A stretch of 15,103 bases of DNA from an uncultured Bacteroidales bacterium (lineage in GTDB: Bacteria; Bacteroidota; Bacteroidia; Bacteroidales; UBA932): assembly GCA_910585445.1 (NCBI GenBank), contig CAJUEK010000052.1, positions 1 through 15,103 on the forward strand, written 5' to 3'. The translations under genes were made by a program, and so were the position numbers. Of this stretch, positions 1 to 7,389 are shown piece after piece. Positions within the stretch are counted from its first letter, which is position 1, and each line of letters starts with the position of its first letter. The notes below the pieces were generated by a model. That model was not told the origin of the DNA. It did no database searches and saw nothing but the letters and a program-made list of their open reading frames with translations.

Positions 1-52
1 TTATCGGATATAGGCGGGTGCCGCTGCCGCCTGCCAGGACTATGCCTTTCAT
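1..52 (-). CDS. rfbA: Glucose-1-phosphate thymidylyltransferase RfbA/RmlA, 5' end only (partial)
   Basis: The first 17 codons are present and the gene runs off the window edge. They read MKGIVLAGGSGTRLYPI, the canonical RmlA N-terminus with the G-G-S-G-T-R-L nucleotide-binding loop. RmlA joins dTTP and glucose-1-phosphate into dTDP-glucose in the cytoplasm, the first step to dTDP-L-rhamnose. The start ATG is at 52-50. A 73-base gap with no clear terminator separates it from the epimerase upstream, so it could be the last part of this operon or the head of a dTDP-sugar set (rfbC/rfbB/rfbD) beyond the edge. The related cytidylyltransferase RfbF usually has a different loop (GLGTRL), so RfbA is preferred. 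Only the N-terminus was seen. Confidence 0.88.
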   Translation of the reverse strand, partial: MKGIVLAGGSGTRLYPI

Positions 53-125
53 ATGCTATAGATTTCTTGTCACTTTCCCACCTTAAAAGTACACGAGTCT
101 CTCATTAACTAAACGATTATTAACG

Positions 126-1118
126 TCATTCTGTCTTAAAAGTAATATCATCAGTTCGAGGATGCACAAACTCAAATTCAAGAGTTTTTGCAAGTCCTTC
201 GCCTAATGTATAAGGAGCACTGAAACCTGACTTCAACATCTTTGATGCGTCAAATTCTGTTGTAGCACAGAATTTCTTTACCCGGACAGAACTTATGGTA
301 AGTTTTTTTCGGGTAACCCACGCCAGTGCATCAAAGCAATATCCTCCAAACATGCCAAGCCACATCGGGAAATGCGTAGCCGGGATATGCTTGCCAAGTA
401 CCTTGCTGACATGTGCAATCAGTTCGTTCATAGTAAAGTCCGGCTTATCAATATAATTGAAGACATTATACCCCGATGCACAATTTTCAATCATGAATTT
501 CACGAAAGCGACTATATTGCCGACATAAGCCATTGACTTTTTATTGTTTCCACTCCCTACCATAAGGAATTTGCCACTTGAAATCTGTTTAAGCAGATTA
601 TACACGTTACCTCTGTTTCTTTCACCAAAAATAACGGTCGGACGTATAATATTGATATTCCAATCAGGATGCGTCTCGTACCATGCCTGCAGCACCTGCT
701 CAGCCTGCCATTTAGACTTTCCATAGTGGTTGAACGGATCTTTTGGATGATTCTCATCTGGATTGTTCTTATTCAAGCCATAAACTGCAACTGAAGAAAA
801 AAAGATGATTCTTTTGCACCCGTTCTTCTCCATTGCATTTAAGGTATTCTCCATCCCACCTACGTTTGTATCATAGTAGAGAGATACAGGAGAAACATCA
901 TCACGATGTTGCGCGGCCAATAATATCACCAGATCCGATCCGGCTATTTCTTTGTCCATACAATCCTGATCACGTACATCTCCGATGACAGTCAAGTCAT
1001 TGAAGAAATGACTTGGCTGCAAGTCAATGTTTTTAAGTTTATAATTTGGAGCATCATGCAACAAATCAAGCAGCCTTGTGCCGACAAAGCCACTTGCACC
1101 TATAAGTGTAATTTTCAT
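126..1118 (-). CDS. NAD-dependent epimerase/dehydratase family protein (extended SDR; probable nucleotide-sugar 4-epimerase or 4-reductase)
   Basis: A 330-residue extended SDR. The Rossmann glycine motif G-A-S-G-F-V-G lies at residues 7-13 and an acidic residue near 32 fits NAD(H) binding. The catalytic set is Ser108/Ser109 in SSVAVYG and Tyr132/Lys136 in YGKSK. Family members act on cytoplasmic nucleotide sugars (4-epimerisation, 4-keto reduction or dehydration). The sequence alone does not say which; a GalE-like epimerase or a 4-reductase making a 6-deoxy-amino sugar are both plausible. The start is 5 bases after the stop of the rhamnosyltransferase-like gene, so the two are very likely co-transcribed. 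No truncation is seen. It sits at the downstream end of the gene run, just before rfbA, and probably supplies a donor for one of the glycosyltransferases here. Confidence 0.85.
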   Translation of the reverse strand: MKITLIGASGFVGTRLLDLLHDAPNYKLKNIDLQPSHFFNDLTVIGDVRDQDCMDKEIAGSDLVILLAAQHRDDVSPVSLYYDTNVGGMENTLNAMEKNGCKRIIFFSSVAVYGLNKNNPDENHPKDPFNHYGKSKWQAEQVLQAWYETHPDWNINIIRPTVIFGERNRGNVYNLLKQISSGKFLMVGSGNNKKSMAYVGNIVAFVKFMIENCASGYNVFNYIDKPDFTMNELIAHVSKVLGKHIPATHFPMWLGMFGGYCFDALAWVTRKKLTISSVRVKKFCATTEFDASKMLKSGFSAPYTLGEGLAKTLEFEFVHPRTDDITFKTE

Positions 1119-1123
1119 GTTAA

Positions 1124-1930
1124 TCAGTAATTTAGCTCTTTTAATAATGCATTATTTACCATACGCCTTTCTTTATCGAAAAACCACCCCCATTTGTTAA
1201 AATATTTTATCATATTCAAAATATGTATTTTAAGCATGCGTTTATTTGTCTTTGAAGCAGCTGCGTGCTCATGAACTATTGATGCATATGGATAGAACAC
1301 AGTCTTGTATAGACGATGCATGCGCCTGGTAATATCAATGTCTTCGGGATACATAAAAAAACGCTCGTCAAACAAACCGACCTGTTTTAATGCTGAAACC
1401 CTAAAGAACATGAAACACCCCGACAAATATGGAACATTCATAATTTTGTCGTAGCCGGTGAATCTCAATTGAAACTTATACAACCTGTTCTCGATAAGTT
1501 TTGAAGGCAAGAAACGCTTGAATATCAAATCTACTGGATTAGGTATCATTTTACACAAATATTGCAAATCGCCATTTGGATAAAAGACTTTTGGCATTAT
1601 TTGTCCTACATCCTCATTATTATCCATATATTGTGCGATAGTTTCAATCGTGCCATCTTGGAAATAAATGTCAGGATTCAGCACAACATGATATTTCGCT
1701 CCCATATCTATGGATTCCCGAATCGCAATATTGTGAGAAGCGCCATATCCTATATTTTCATTGTGTATATACCTGATTTTTTCGGAACGGCATTCTAAGG
1801 TTCGGTAAAAATCATTCCTTGAATTATCTATGATAAAAAGGTTATCTATTGGACATGACAATACACAGTCCAATAGTTTATTGACATCCTTTTTAGAGTT
1901 ATGATAAATCACAAGCGAGGCATTAATCAT
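1124..1930 (-). CDS. Glycosyltransferase family 2, rhamnosyltransferase-like (WbbL type)
   Basis: A GT-A fold enzyme of about 268 residues. It opens MINASLVIYHNS, followed by the N-x-G-Y-G-A-S-H-N motif, the N-P-D donor/metal motif (VVLNPDIYF) and a C-terminal F-M-Y-P-E-D-I-D segment. This set is typical of the WbbL-like branch of GT2, which often transfers L-rhamnose; rfbA next door fits that donor, but specificity is inferred. It would work at the inner face of the cytoplasmic membrane on the lipid-linked repeat. I chose the ATG at 1930 rather than the in-frame ATG at 1942. At 1930 the start makes a 4-base ATGA overlap with the ancestral stop of the decayed acetyltransferase upstream, and homologues of this type begin near the first beta-strand. 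The longer start adds only MGKD. Confidence 0.85.
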   Translation of the reverse strand: MINASLVIYHNSKKDVNKLLDCVLSCPIDNLFIIDNSRNDFYRTLECRSEKIRYIHNENIGYGASHNIAIRESIDMGAKYHVVLNPDIYFQDGTIETIAQYMDNNEDVGQIMPKVFYPNGDLQYLCKMIPNPVDLIFKRFLPSKLIENRLYKFQLRFTGYDKIMNVPYLSGCFMFFRVSALKQVGLFDERFFMYPEDIDITRRMHRLYKTVFYPYASIVHEHAAASKTNKRMLKIHILNMIKYFNKWGWFFDKERRMVNNALLKELNY

Positions 1931-2514
1931 ATCTTTTCCCATTTTTTAGTTTTCTGATTAAATCTTTTGACTGATTCTGCCGGGGAACCGACAGCAATAC
2001 AATATTCTGGAATATTTCAGTTTACAATTGAGTGCGCTCCTAATTATCGCTCCACATCCTATTTTTAATTACATCTGAGCTATAACGTCTTCCCCCATCC
2101 AAACGTTACTGCAGATTTTTACATGTTGAACATTATACTGCCGTTTTTCCGGAGGAATATCAGGAGCTAAATCATTTTCATCTCCTTTATATGAGCCAGG
2201 ACTATTTTCAGAAACATAGACATAACTGGTAATCAATATGTTATCTCCGAAATTATTTTCTTCTTGTTTTCTATAGCCGAAACTGTCTTGAATGCCTCCA
2301 ATCTGCAATATCTTCCAGTTGTAAGCATCCGGTAGAAATCAATATTTTTTCTTCCCCGTATATCAATCGGAAACTGAATCATCCTGGCATTATGACATAG
2401 AAACTTTGTAACGCCAATTGAATTTTATCTATCAGAGAATACTGATTTATATCTTATTTCTCAATTAACACAACGATTCTGTTCAAGTATGGTACTTTTA
2501 TATTCACAATACAT
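1927..2514 (-). pseudogene. Decayed capsule O-acetyltransferase (left-handed beta-helix / hexapeptide family)
   Basis: Three reading frames join into one recognisable O-acetyltransferase. The N-terminal part (from ATG 2514) contains IQFPIDIRGRKNIDF and LTTGRYCRLEAF. The middle part contains GDNILITSYVYVSENSPGSY, DIPPEKR and VKICSNVWMGEDV. The C-terminal part contains AHSIVN, then NIPEYCIAVGSPAESVKRF and a tail of NQKTKKWEKI. Lesions: in-frame stops at 2461-2463 and 2425-2427; a one-base loss near 2250-2252; a stop at 2069-2071; a one-base gain near 2041; a stop at 2017-2019. The loss and gain cancel, so both ends share one frame. Missense decay is visible too, for example IG to IC before NVWMG. 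The protein would have acetylated a sugar of the repeat unit with acetyl-CoA. A 79-codon open frame (2069-2308) remains but is only the middle of the gene. The ancestral TGA at 1929-1927 still overlaps the next gene's ATG. Confidence 0.9.
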
Positions 2515-2526
2515 GTGACATAGATT

Positions 2527-3579
2527 TCAGTCTATCGTGTTTTCAATATATTCAAACATTTCTTTCCAGCTCTGCCTTTGTGAAATATCTATCGGTTTAT
2601 ATCTCTGTCCTTTCTGCAAAGATTCAATCGCTTCTTTCCACTTTTGTACGGCATCATATTGAACGAACTGCACGCCATCATAACCTTCCAGGACTTCTCT
2701 TGCATATGGGAGATCTGCCGCGATAATCGGCAAACCTATCATAGCAGCCTCTATCAAAGGAAGGCCGTAAGATTCCATATAGCTTGGAAACACCAAAGCA
2801 TCACATGCTTTATATATAGAATAGATCTGTGGGTGTGGAATTGTATTAAGGCAATGGACATTTTTACAGCCACTATCATTTTCCACAGCCGTCAGATATA
2901 ACATTACATTTTTATCAGCTATTTTAATTGCCTGAATAAGAGTCGAATGATTTTTATATTGATAATCAGTAGCCGGATAAAACAAATTAAGGCGAGAGAC
3001 GTCTAAATCCAATGCAGGCTCAGCATCAATCGGCAAAACAGCTGGAGAAAAAGTATGGATATCTTTAAGGGGATACTTATATTTTTTCGCAAACCCATGC
3101 TTTATACAATCCAGTTGTACGAATACATGCGTATTCTTAGTCAAAGACAGACGTACAAAAAGCGGATAAATACATTTATAAAACCATAATATCCGTTGCT
3201 CCTTATCAAACGGATTCCATTGATAATCTGATGATAAAGACAGCGACTGATGAAAATATATAAATTTATGAATGTTTTTTTTATTTACCTGAAAGCCTGT
3301 ATTCTGTAAAGATATGCAAGCAATCGGATTAATGGACTTTCTTGTAATCCATTTATTAAGGCCATATATGTCCCATAGAAATCTATTCAGCATCGACTTG
3401 ACACCGGAAATCTGTTCAATCCTGACATTATGTTGGCGTGGCGTTATTGAAATCCTTTCAGAAACAAAGACGAGCCATTGATACCTATTCTCAGGAATGT
3501 GGCTTACAAATTGATTTAAAACAATTAATGCTCCACTTTCATTCAATGATGTTGCGTTAACGATTATTGCGTCTTGCAT
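2527..3579 (-). CDS. Glycosyltransferase family 4 (GT-B fold)
   Basis: 350 residues. The N-terminal half starts with a Rossmann strand and a glycine-containing loop (IIVNATSLNESGALIVLNQF). The C-terminal half has YPATDYQYKNH at 201-211, a variant of the YPA..HKNH segment common in this family. It also has FPSYMESYGLPLIEAAMIG at about 264-282, the E-x7-E region that binds the nucleotide-sugar diphosphate in GT4 enzymes. It should retain the donor's anomeric configuration and add one sugar to the lipid-linked repeat at the cytoplasmic face of the membrane. Donor and acceptor cannot be read from the sequence. It lies 69 bases after the upstream GT2, one of the two largest gaps between genes; nothing convincing was seen in that gap. 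The dead acetyltransferase follows almost directly. Base composition is AT-rich like its upstream neighbours. Confidence 0.88.
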   Translation of the reverse strand: MQDAIIVNATSLNESGALIVLNQFVSHIPENRYQWLVFVSERISITPRQHNVRIEQISGVKSMLNRFLWDIYGLNKWITRKSINPIACISLQNTGFQVNKKNIHKFIYFHQSLSLSSDYQWNPFDKEQRILWFYKCIYPLFVRLSLTKNTHVFVQLDCIKHGFAKKYKYPLKDIHTFSPAVLPIDAEPALDLDVSRLNLFYPATDYQYKNHSTLIQAIKIADKNVMLYLTAVENDSGCKNVHCLNTIPHPQIYSIYKACDALVFPSYMESYGLPLIEAAMIGLPIIAADLPYAREVLEGYDGVQFVQYDAVQKWKEAIESLQKGQRYKPIDISQRQSWKEMFEYIENTID

Positions 3580-3648
3580 TCTGCTGGCTTATGTTATATA
3601 CACTTTCGTTTTATTGCATTAGCCTTGTATTCATGCACATTGCCCATC

Positions 3649-4602
3649 CTATTTTTTATAAATTGAATAGAGCGAACCGACAAACAAAACAAATAACGGA
3701 TATGGCAATAGATTTAAAACAGCAAAAGCTGATAATCTGAAAAACAGGCCATCTGCTCTTAAATTTTTGTATATTCTCTTGCGTTCGTCATCCGAAAGTT
3801 CCGACTTCAAAAGCTGCAAAGAAGTAAGAAACACCAAATAATGGATATATTTATCGAAAGATGATTTTAATTCCGGGGCAGATTGTTCCCTACTTAATTT
3901 AAAAGTATCTATGATAAATGACAGATCGTTGATACGTTTAAGAGAAACTTTACTTTGAGATATCGAATTATTACGGACTTTATATAAATATGTGTACTCC
4001 GGCATAATATTAATGACATCCGCATTCTTGCAGCATTGAAAAGAAAACAAAAAATCTTCATGCAGTATGCCTTGGACAAACTTGATACAATTCGAATCCA
4101 AAAATGATTTTTTATATAATTTATTGACGGCTGCAATATTATATTTTCTTTTTAAGAAATCTTTCAGAATCTCCTTTCCGGTTATAGTCTTCTCTTGAAG
4201 ATTCTTTATATGTATTGAATCCGCACCGACAAGCCGTATATTTCCAAAGACAATATCGGAATTCTGCTTTGCAGCGGCATTACATAATTTCTCAATACAG
4301 TCTGAAGTGATTTCATCGTCGGAATCCATAAAATACACATAATCTCCGGCAGCATTTTCAATTCCGGTATTACGTGCCGCTGACAAACCCTTATTGCATT
4401 CGTGCCTTATGATTTTTATGTTATCCTTACGTTTATGGCTTTTTATGATATCCTCAGCAATAGAAATACTGTTATCCGTACCGCAATCATCAATAATCAA
4501 ATATTCGATATTATCATATGTCTGATTGAATGCAGACAACAAAGAGTCCTCAATATATGCTGCCACATTATATACAGGAATTATTACGGTTACTTTATAC
4601 AT
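3649..4602 (-). CDS. Glycosyltransferase family 2 (GT-A fold)
   Basis: 317 residues. The classic GT2 N-terminal domain reads VTVIIPVYNVAAYIEDSL, then IIDDCGTDNS with the nucleotide-binding Asp near 39, GLSAARNTGIENAAGDYVYF at about 72-91, and the D-S-D-D metal/donor motif at 93-96. The C-terminal third carries a hydrophobic stretch (LLPYPLFVLFVGSLYSIY), suggesting membrane association. It would invert the anomeric configuration and add one sugar of the repeat unit; the donor is not readable. The start at 4602 follows the stop of the EpsG-like polymerase gene by 10 bases, so co-transcription is expected. Length and motif order match ordinary capsule GT2 enzymes and there is no sign of damage. 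Confidence 0.9.
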   Translation of the reverse strand: MYKVTVIIPVYNVAAYIEDSLLSAFNQTYDNIEYLIIDDCGTDNSISIAEDIIKSHKRKDNIKIIRHECNKGLSAARNTGIENAAGDYVYFMDSDDEITSDCIEKLCNAAAKQNSDIVFGNIRLVGADSIHIKNLQEKTITGKEILKDFLKRKYNIAAVNKLYKKSFLDSNCIKFVQGILHEDFLFSFQCCKNADVINIMPEYTYLYKVRNNSISQSKVSLKRINDLSFIIDTFKLSREQSAPELKSSFDKYIHYLVFLTSLQLLKSELSDDERKRIYKNLRADGLFFRLSAFAVLNLLPYPLFVLFVGSLYSIYKK

Positions 4603-4612
4603 TACTTGTAAT

Positions 4613-5674
4613 TTATAATATTGACTTATAAGGAAGCAATTTATTTACTTCACCTCCTGAGTGAAGCGTATGAAAAAAAATAGCGATATATGCCATTGAT
4701 ATGCATGCTATAACTATTCTTTGGCTATTCAAAGAAAAGAAGTATTTGATGAACTTCGGAATCAGTACAATCAGAATAGGAGTATAGAAGCAAGCAAACC
4801 TCAAAAACACTAGAGTCAAAGGAGTCTCAGCAAAAAAGCACGTAATGGAGAGAAACACCAAGGCCACATAATTGATATTTTGCAAAATATTATATGTCAC
4901 CGTTTTATACGTTTCCCCCAAAAATTTGTCCAATATCAGAAGCCCTGTCGAGAGAAGCATTAGCATATAAGTCGTTATGGTGATTTCACTGGCAAATTGT
5001 TCAAAATTCAAATAAATTTTATAAGCATCCAATGATGCTACAATAAGAATGAAAAATTGCGCGACGTAAAGTATGATCACCAGTAATCCAAGTTTCACAG
5101 ATAAAGGATACGAACGTCTTAGAATAAAATATAACGGTAAACATATAATAGCCGAAAAGTGAATAAAAAAAATAGAGCACCCTATGTTTAGGAAATATTT
5201 TATAAAATTTCTGTTTTCTATATGTTCAAGCGATGCAAAAAAGATATAGCTTGCCATGCATTGCCTCATTACATTGAACGTATATGTATAATACTGCGCG
5301 AAACAAAAGAAGATGAGCAGTGAAAAAAACGGATATGGGGAATATCTCCTGATGAAAATCGCGACACAATAAATTGTTAAAAAAGATATTATTAGAATGA
5401 CAGTTTGAAACGGCATGTTCAAACTGCGAAACAAATGAAAGAAAAAAGCCCAGCCCAATTCTTTGATTTCCGGATGAAGTCCAAATAAAGAGCCATTGTA
5501 TAGTTCTTCATATGCTGGAAAATCTTTTCCGACGCCACATCTCAATCCAGAAAAGAGAAAAAGCAGTATTAAAGCAAACATCCATCTTGCATTTTTTCCA
5601 TTCTTGTCATAATTGCATATTTCAAAAACAGAAAATAAGACCAGGACGCCCAAAACCAATATATACGGAAACAT
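4613..5674 (-). CDS. EpsG family polysaccharide polymerase (Wzy type)
   Basis: 353 residues, hydrophobic throughout, with about ten likely membrane segments. The first loop carries FSGLRCGVGKDFPAYEELY at residues 41-59, which matches the EpsG-family signature (GLRYGVGTDY..Y) seen in Wzy-like polymerases. The protein would join flipped repeat units on the outer face of the inner membrane. It is the only polymerase candidate in the window and Wzx is the only flippase, which makes a complete Wzx/Wzy pair. It is packed 6 bases after the upstream glycosyltransferase and 10 bases before the next. This is one of the most AT-rich stretches of the window: a hand count gives 13 G or C in the 60 bases 5161-5220. 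Polymerases of this type diverge fast, so the role rests on the signature, topology and context. Confidence 0.87.
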   Translation of the reverse strand: MFPYILVLGVLVLFSVFEICNYDKNGKNARWMFALILLFLFSGLRCGVGKDFPAYEELYNGSLFGLHPEIKELGWAFFFHLFRSLNMPFQTVILIISFLTIYCVAIFIRRYSPYPFFSLLIFFCFAQYYTYTFNVMRQCMASYIFFASLEHIENRNFIKYFLNIGCSIFFIHFSAIICLPLYFILRRSYPLSVKLGLLVIILYVAQFFILIVASLDAYKIYLNFEQFASEITITTYMLMLLSTGLLILDKFLGETYKTVTYNILQNINYVALVFLSITCFFAETPLTLVFLRFACFYTPILIVLIPKFIKYFFSLNSQRIVIACISMAYIAIFFHTLHSGGEVNKLLPYKSIL

Positions 5675-5680
5675 ATCAGA

Positions 5681-6841
5681 TTACTTTTTCAAATAAAATG
5701 ATGAATGCTCAGTAGCCATGTGATACTTTTCAATATGCCTGTTCATCCCGGAACTATCACTGCTGTCATGCAACAATGAATACAGCAAACGGTTTTGCTT
5801 CGGAAATATTATGGCATCCTCTGAGTATGGAATATTCTTGCTTTTAGTTTTTATGAACTCCCCAAAACTCATATACCGGTTTCTATACAATTCCCAATTT
5901 GAAATCTGGTAATCATATATATGCCTTCGCACGCCATTTAGATGAATCCATATAAAACCATACGGAACGGCAATCGGCAAGCCACATAATGTTTCTATTA
6001 AAGAATATTTGTGCGAATTCAGTTGTGCATATTCTTTTATTTCTGCCGGGGTAAAATATGTTTCAGATGTTAATCTGAAAATCGTATGATCTGTTACTCC
6101 ATTATATGGGCAAAGAATATTTGGTGTTTTCTCATTTAATTGGCCTAATGGAACATACCATTTCTTTTCAAACCATGAAACATTATATCCTGAAAGATAG
6201 ATGGATATCTTATAGTTATTTATAAGGTTGAGCAAACATCTTTTATATTGTCTGAAAAAATATTTTTTACAACACAAGATGCTGATTCCACACTTTTTAT
6301 ATGCAATCAGATTAAAATAAAAAAATACGAAGCAAAACAATTTCCACGGATTTATGAATACTTTCTTGTCTGAACGGTATGCATTGCAGATCTCAACCAA
6401 AGAGTTTGTCAGATATATTTGATCTGCATCAATTTTCATAACAAACTCATAATTTACTTTCGACAAAGCAAAATTGTAGTAATTCGACAATAAATGAGGG
6501 GAATCCTGCGGTTGTGATTTTATAAAATTGAACTCATCTGCTGTAAGGTTATTCGCATAAATCTTAGGTTCATATTCATAATAATGAATCTTATTGCCAT
6601 ATTGCTCTGCCTTTTTTTTAATTATTGCAGGAGATTCATCCGAGCAATCATTATACACAATTATGAGTTCATCCAATGCATCTATACAAGAGTCAATTGA
6701 TTCAGCTAAAAACTCAGCATCATTTTTTACCCTTAAAATACCTGATACACCACGCCGGCGCACTCGGGCAAAAGAATTGACATCTACTTTATATATGTCA
6801 CCGTTACAATATGCACATGAACACTTCTTCATATAATTCAT
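5681..6841 (-). CDS. Glycosyltransferase, GT2-like, divergent
   Basis: 386 residues. An unusual N-terminus of about 30 residues holds three close cysteines (CSCAYC, positions 7-12). Then comes a GT-A-like domain: GVSGILRVKNDAEFL at 31-45, ELIIVYNDCSDESP at 58-71, and the metal/donor motif K-I-D-A-D at 136-140. The central part has an aromatic-rich stretch (FCFVFFYFNLIAY) that could contact the membrane. It probably transfers one sugar of the repeat unit, but donor and linkage are unknown and it is more divergent than the other two GT2 genes. Its ATG at 6841 overlaps the TGA of the acetyltransferase upstream by 4 bases (ATGA), implying translational coupling. An alternative start at Met4 would lose this overlap. 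Confidence 0.8.
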   Translation of the reverse strand: MNYMKKCSCAYCNGDIYKVDVNSFARVRRRGVSGILRVKNDAEFLAESIDSCIDALDELIIVYNDCSDESPAIIKKKAEQYGNKIHYYEYEPKIYANNLTADEFNFIKSQPQDSPHLLSNYYNFALSKVNYEFVMKIDADQIYLTNSLVEICNAYRSDKKVFINPWKLFCFVFFYFNLIAYKKCGISILCCKKYFFRQYKRCLLNLINNYKISIYLSGYNVSWFEKKWYVPLGQLNEKTPNILCPYNGVTDHTIFRLTSETYFTPAEIKEYAQLNSHKYSLIETLCGLPIAVPYGFIWIHLNGVRRHIYDYQISNWELYRNRYMSFGEFIKTKSKNIPYSEDAIIFPKQNRLLYSLLHDSSDSSGMNRHIEKYHMATEHSSFYLKK

Positions 6842-7368
6842 TTCTTAATGAGACGTGCTTCTGTAAGAATTGCATGTTTTTTATCAATCTCATTCATATT
6901 TCTTGTAGAAAAACAGAATGGACGCACCTTGTCTCTATAACGTTCTATATCAGTTATCTGCCTTGCCGGATTTCCAGCTATTACTGCCCCCCCCGGATGA
7001 CTTTTTGATACAACACTTCCTGCTGCCACAATACAATTGTCCCCCAATGTAACTCCCGGCAATATTATAGAGTCCGCGCCTATAAAGCAATTGTCTCCGA
7101 TATTTATACGGCCGAAAACATCCGTATATTCAGGCCATACTTTTGACACACTATTATCATGAGTCAATAATCTGCATCCAGGAGCAATAGTGACATTGTT
7201 ACCGATAGTCACAAGGTATGCTTCAGGCGTCAATATGTTAGAAAAGATAGAACAACCTGAGCCTATTTTTATTCCTTTCTTACGATAGAAATCTATCAAA
7301 ACCTTGTTATTTCCCGATAATTTTGCTCTAAGAAATGCGAAATAATACGTTGAAAATATATTTTTCAT
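6838..7368 (-). CDS. Hexapeptide-repeat O-acetyltransferase (LbH / maltose-serine acetyltransferase-like), with internal G8 tract
   Basis: 176 residues with left-handed beta-helix repeats from about residue 33 to 120 (IKIGSGCSI, VTIGNNVTIAPGCRLL, INIGDNCFIGADSIILPGV, TLGDNCIVAAGSVV). The putative catalytic histidine is His70 (LLTHDN). The usual closing element, G-G-A-V-I-A-G-N-P-A-R, is at 126-136. It would move acetyl from acetyl-CoA to a hydroxyl of the polysaccharide precursor in the cytoplasm. It is the intact acetyltransferase of this type in the window; another (1927-2514) is dead. Gly126-Gly127 and flanking bases are encoded by a run of eight G (6987-6994). Losing one G gives a stop two codons later; gaining one gives a stop about 13 codons on. 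Either would remove the C-terminal quarter. The stop overlaps the next gene's ATG. Confidence 0.87.
   Translation of the reverse strand: MKNIFSTYYFAFLRAKLSGNNKVLIDFYRKKGIKIGSGCSIFSNILTPEAYLVTIGNNVTIAPGCRLLTHDNSVSKVWPEYTDVFGRINIGDNCFIGADSIILPGVTLGDNCIVAAGSVVSKSHPGGAVIAGNPARQITDIERYRDKVRPFCFSTRNMNEIDKKHAILTEARLIKK
6987..6994 (-). repeat. G8 homopolymer tract inside the hexapeptide acetyltransferase gene
   Basis: On the coding strand the sequence reads CAT CCG GGG GGG GCA GTA, eight G in a row after CC. Deleting one G gives CCG GGG GGG CAG TAA, an immediate stop. Adding one G leads to a stop after AGT AAT AGC TGG AAA TCC GGC AAG GCA GAT AAC. A slip either way therefore removes residues after about 127. 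As read, the gene is in the full-length phase. Whether the tract varies cannot be seen from one sequence. Confidence 0.7.
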
Positions 7369-7389
7369 TTTAATCTTATTGTAGGAAAT

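Noticed and set aside
53..125. A terminator or promoter between the epimerase and rfbA
   Set aside because: Only a five-pair ACTTT/AAAGT repeat is visible and no convincing Bacteroides-type promoter pair, so none is called.
2069..2308. A 79-codon minus-strand open frame as a small intact gene
   Set aside because: It is the middle third of the decayed acetyltransferase: homology continues on both sides in another frame across a one-base loss and a one-base gain.
4673..6619. Runs of eight A or T (4673-4680, 5165-5172, 6612-6619) as phase-variation tracts
   Set aside because: The local sequence is very AT-rich, so such runs are expected by chance, and they are not concentrated in one gene class as the G8 tracts are.
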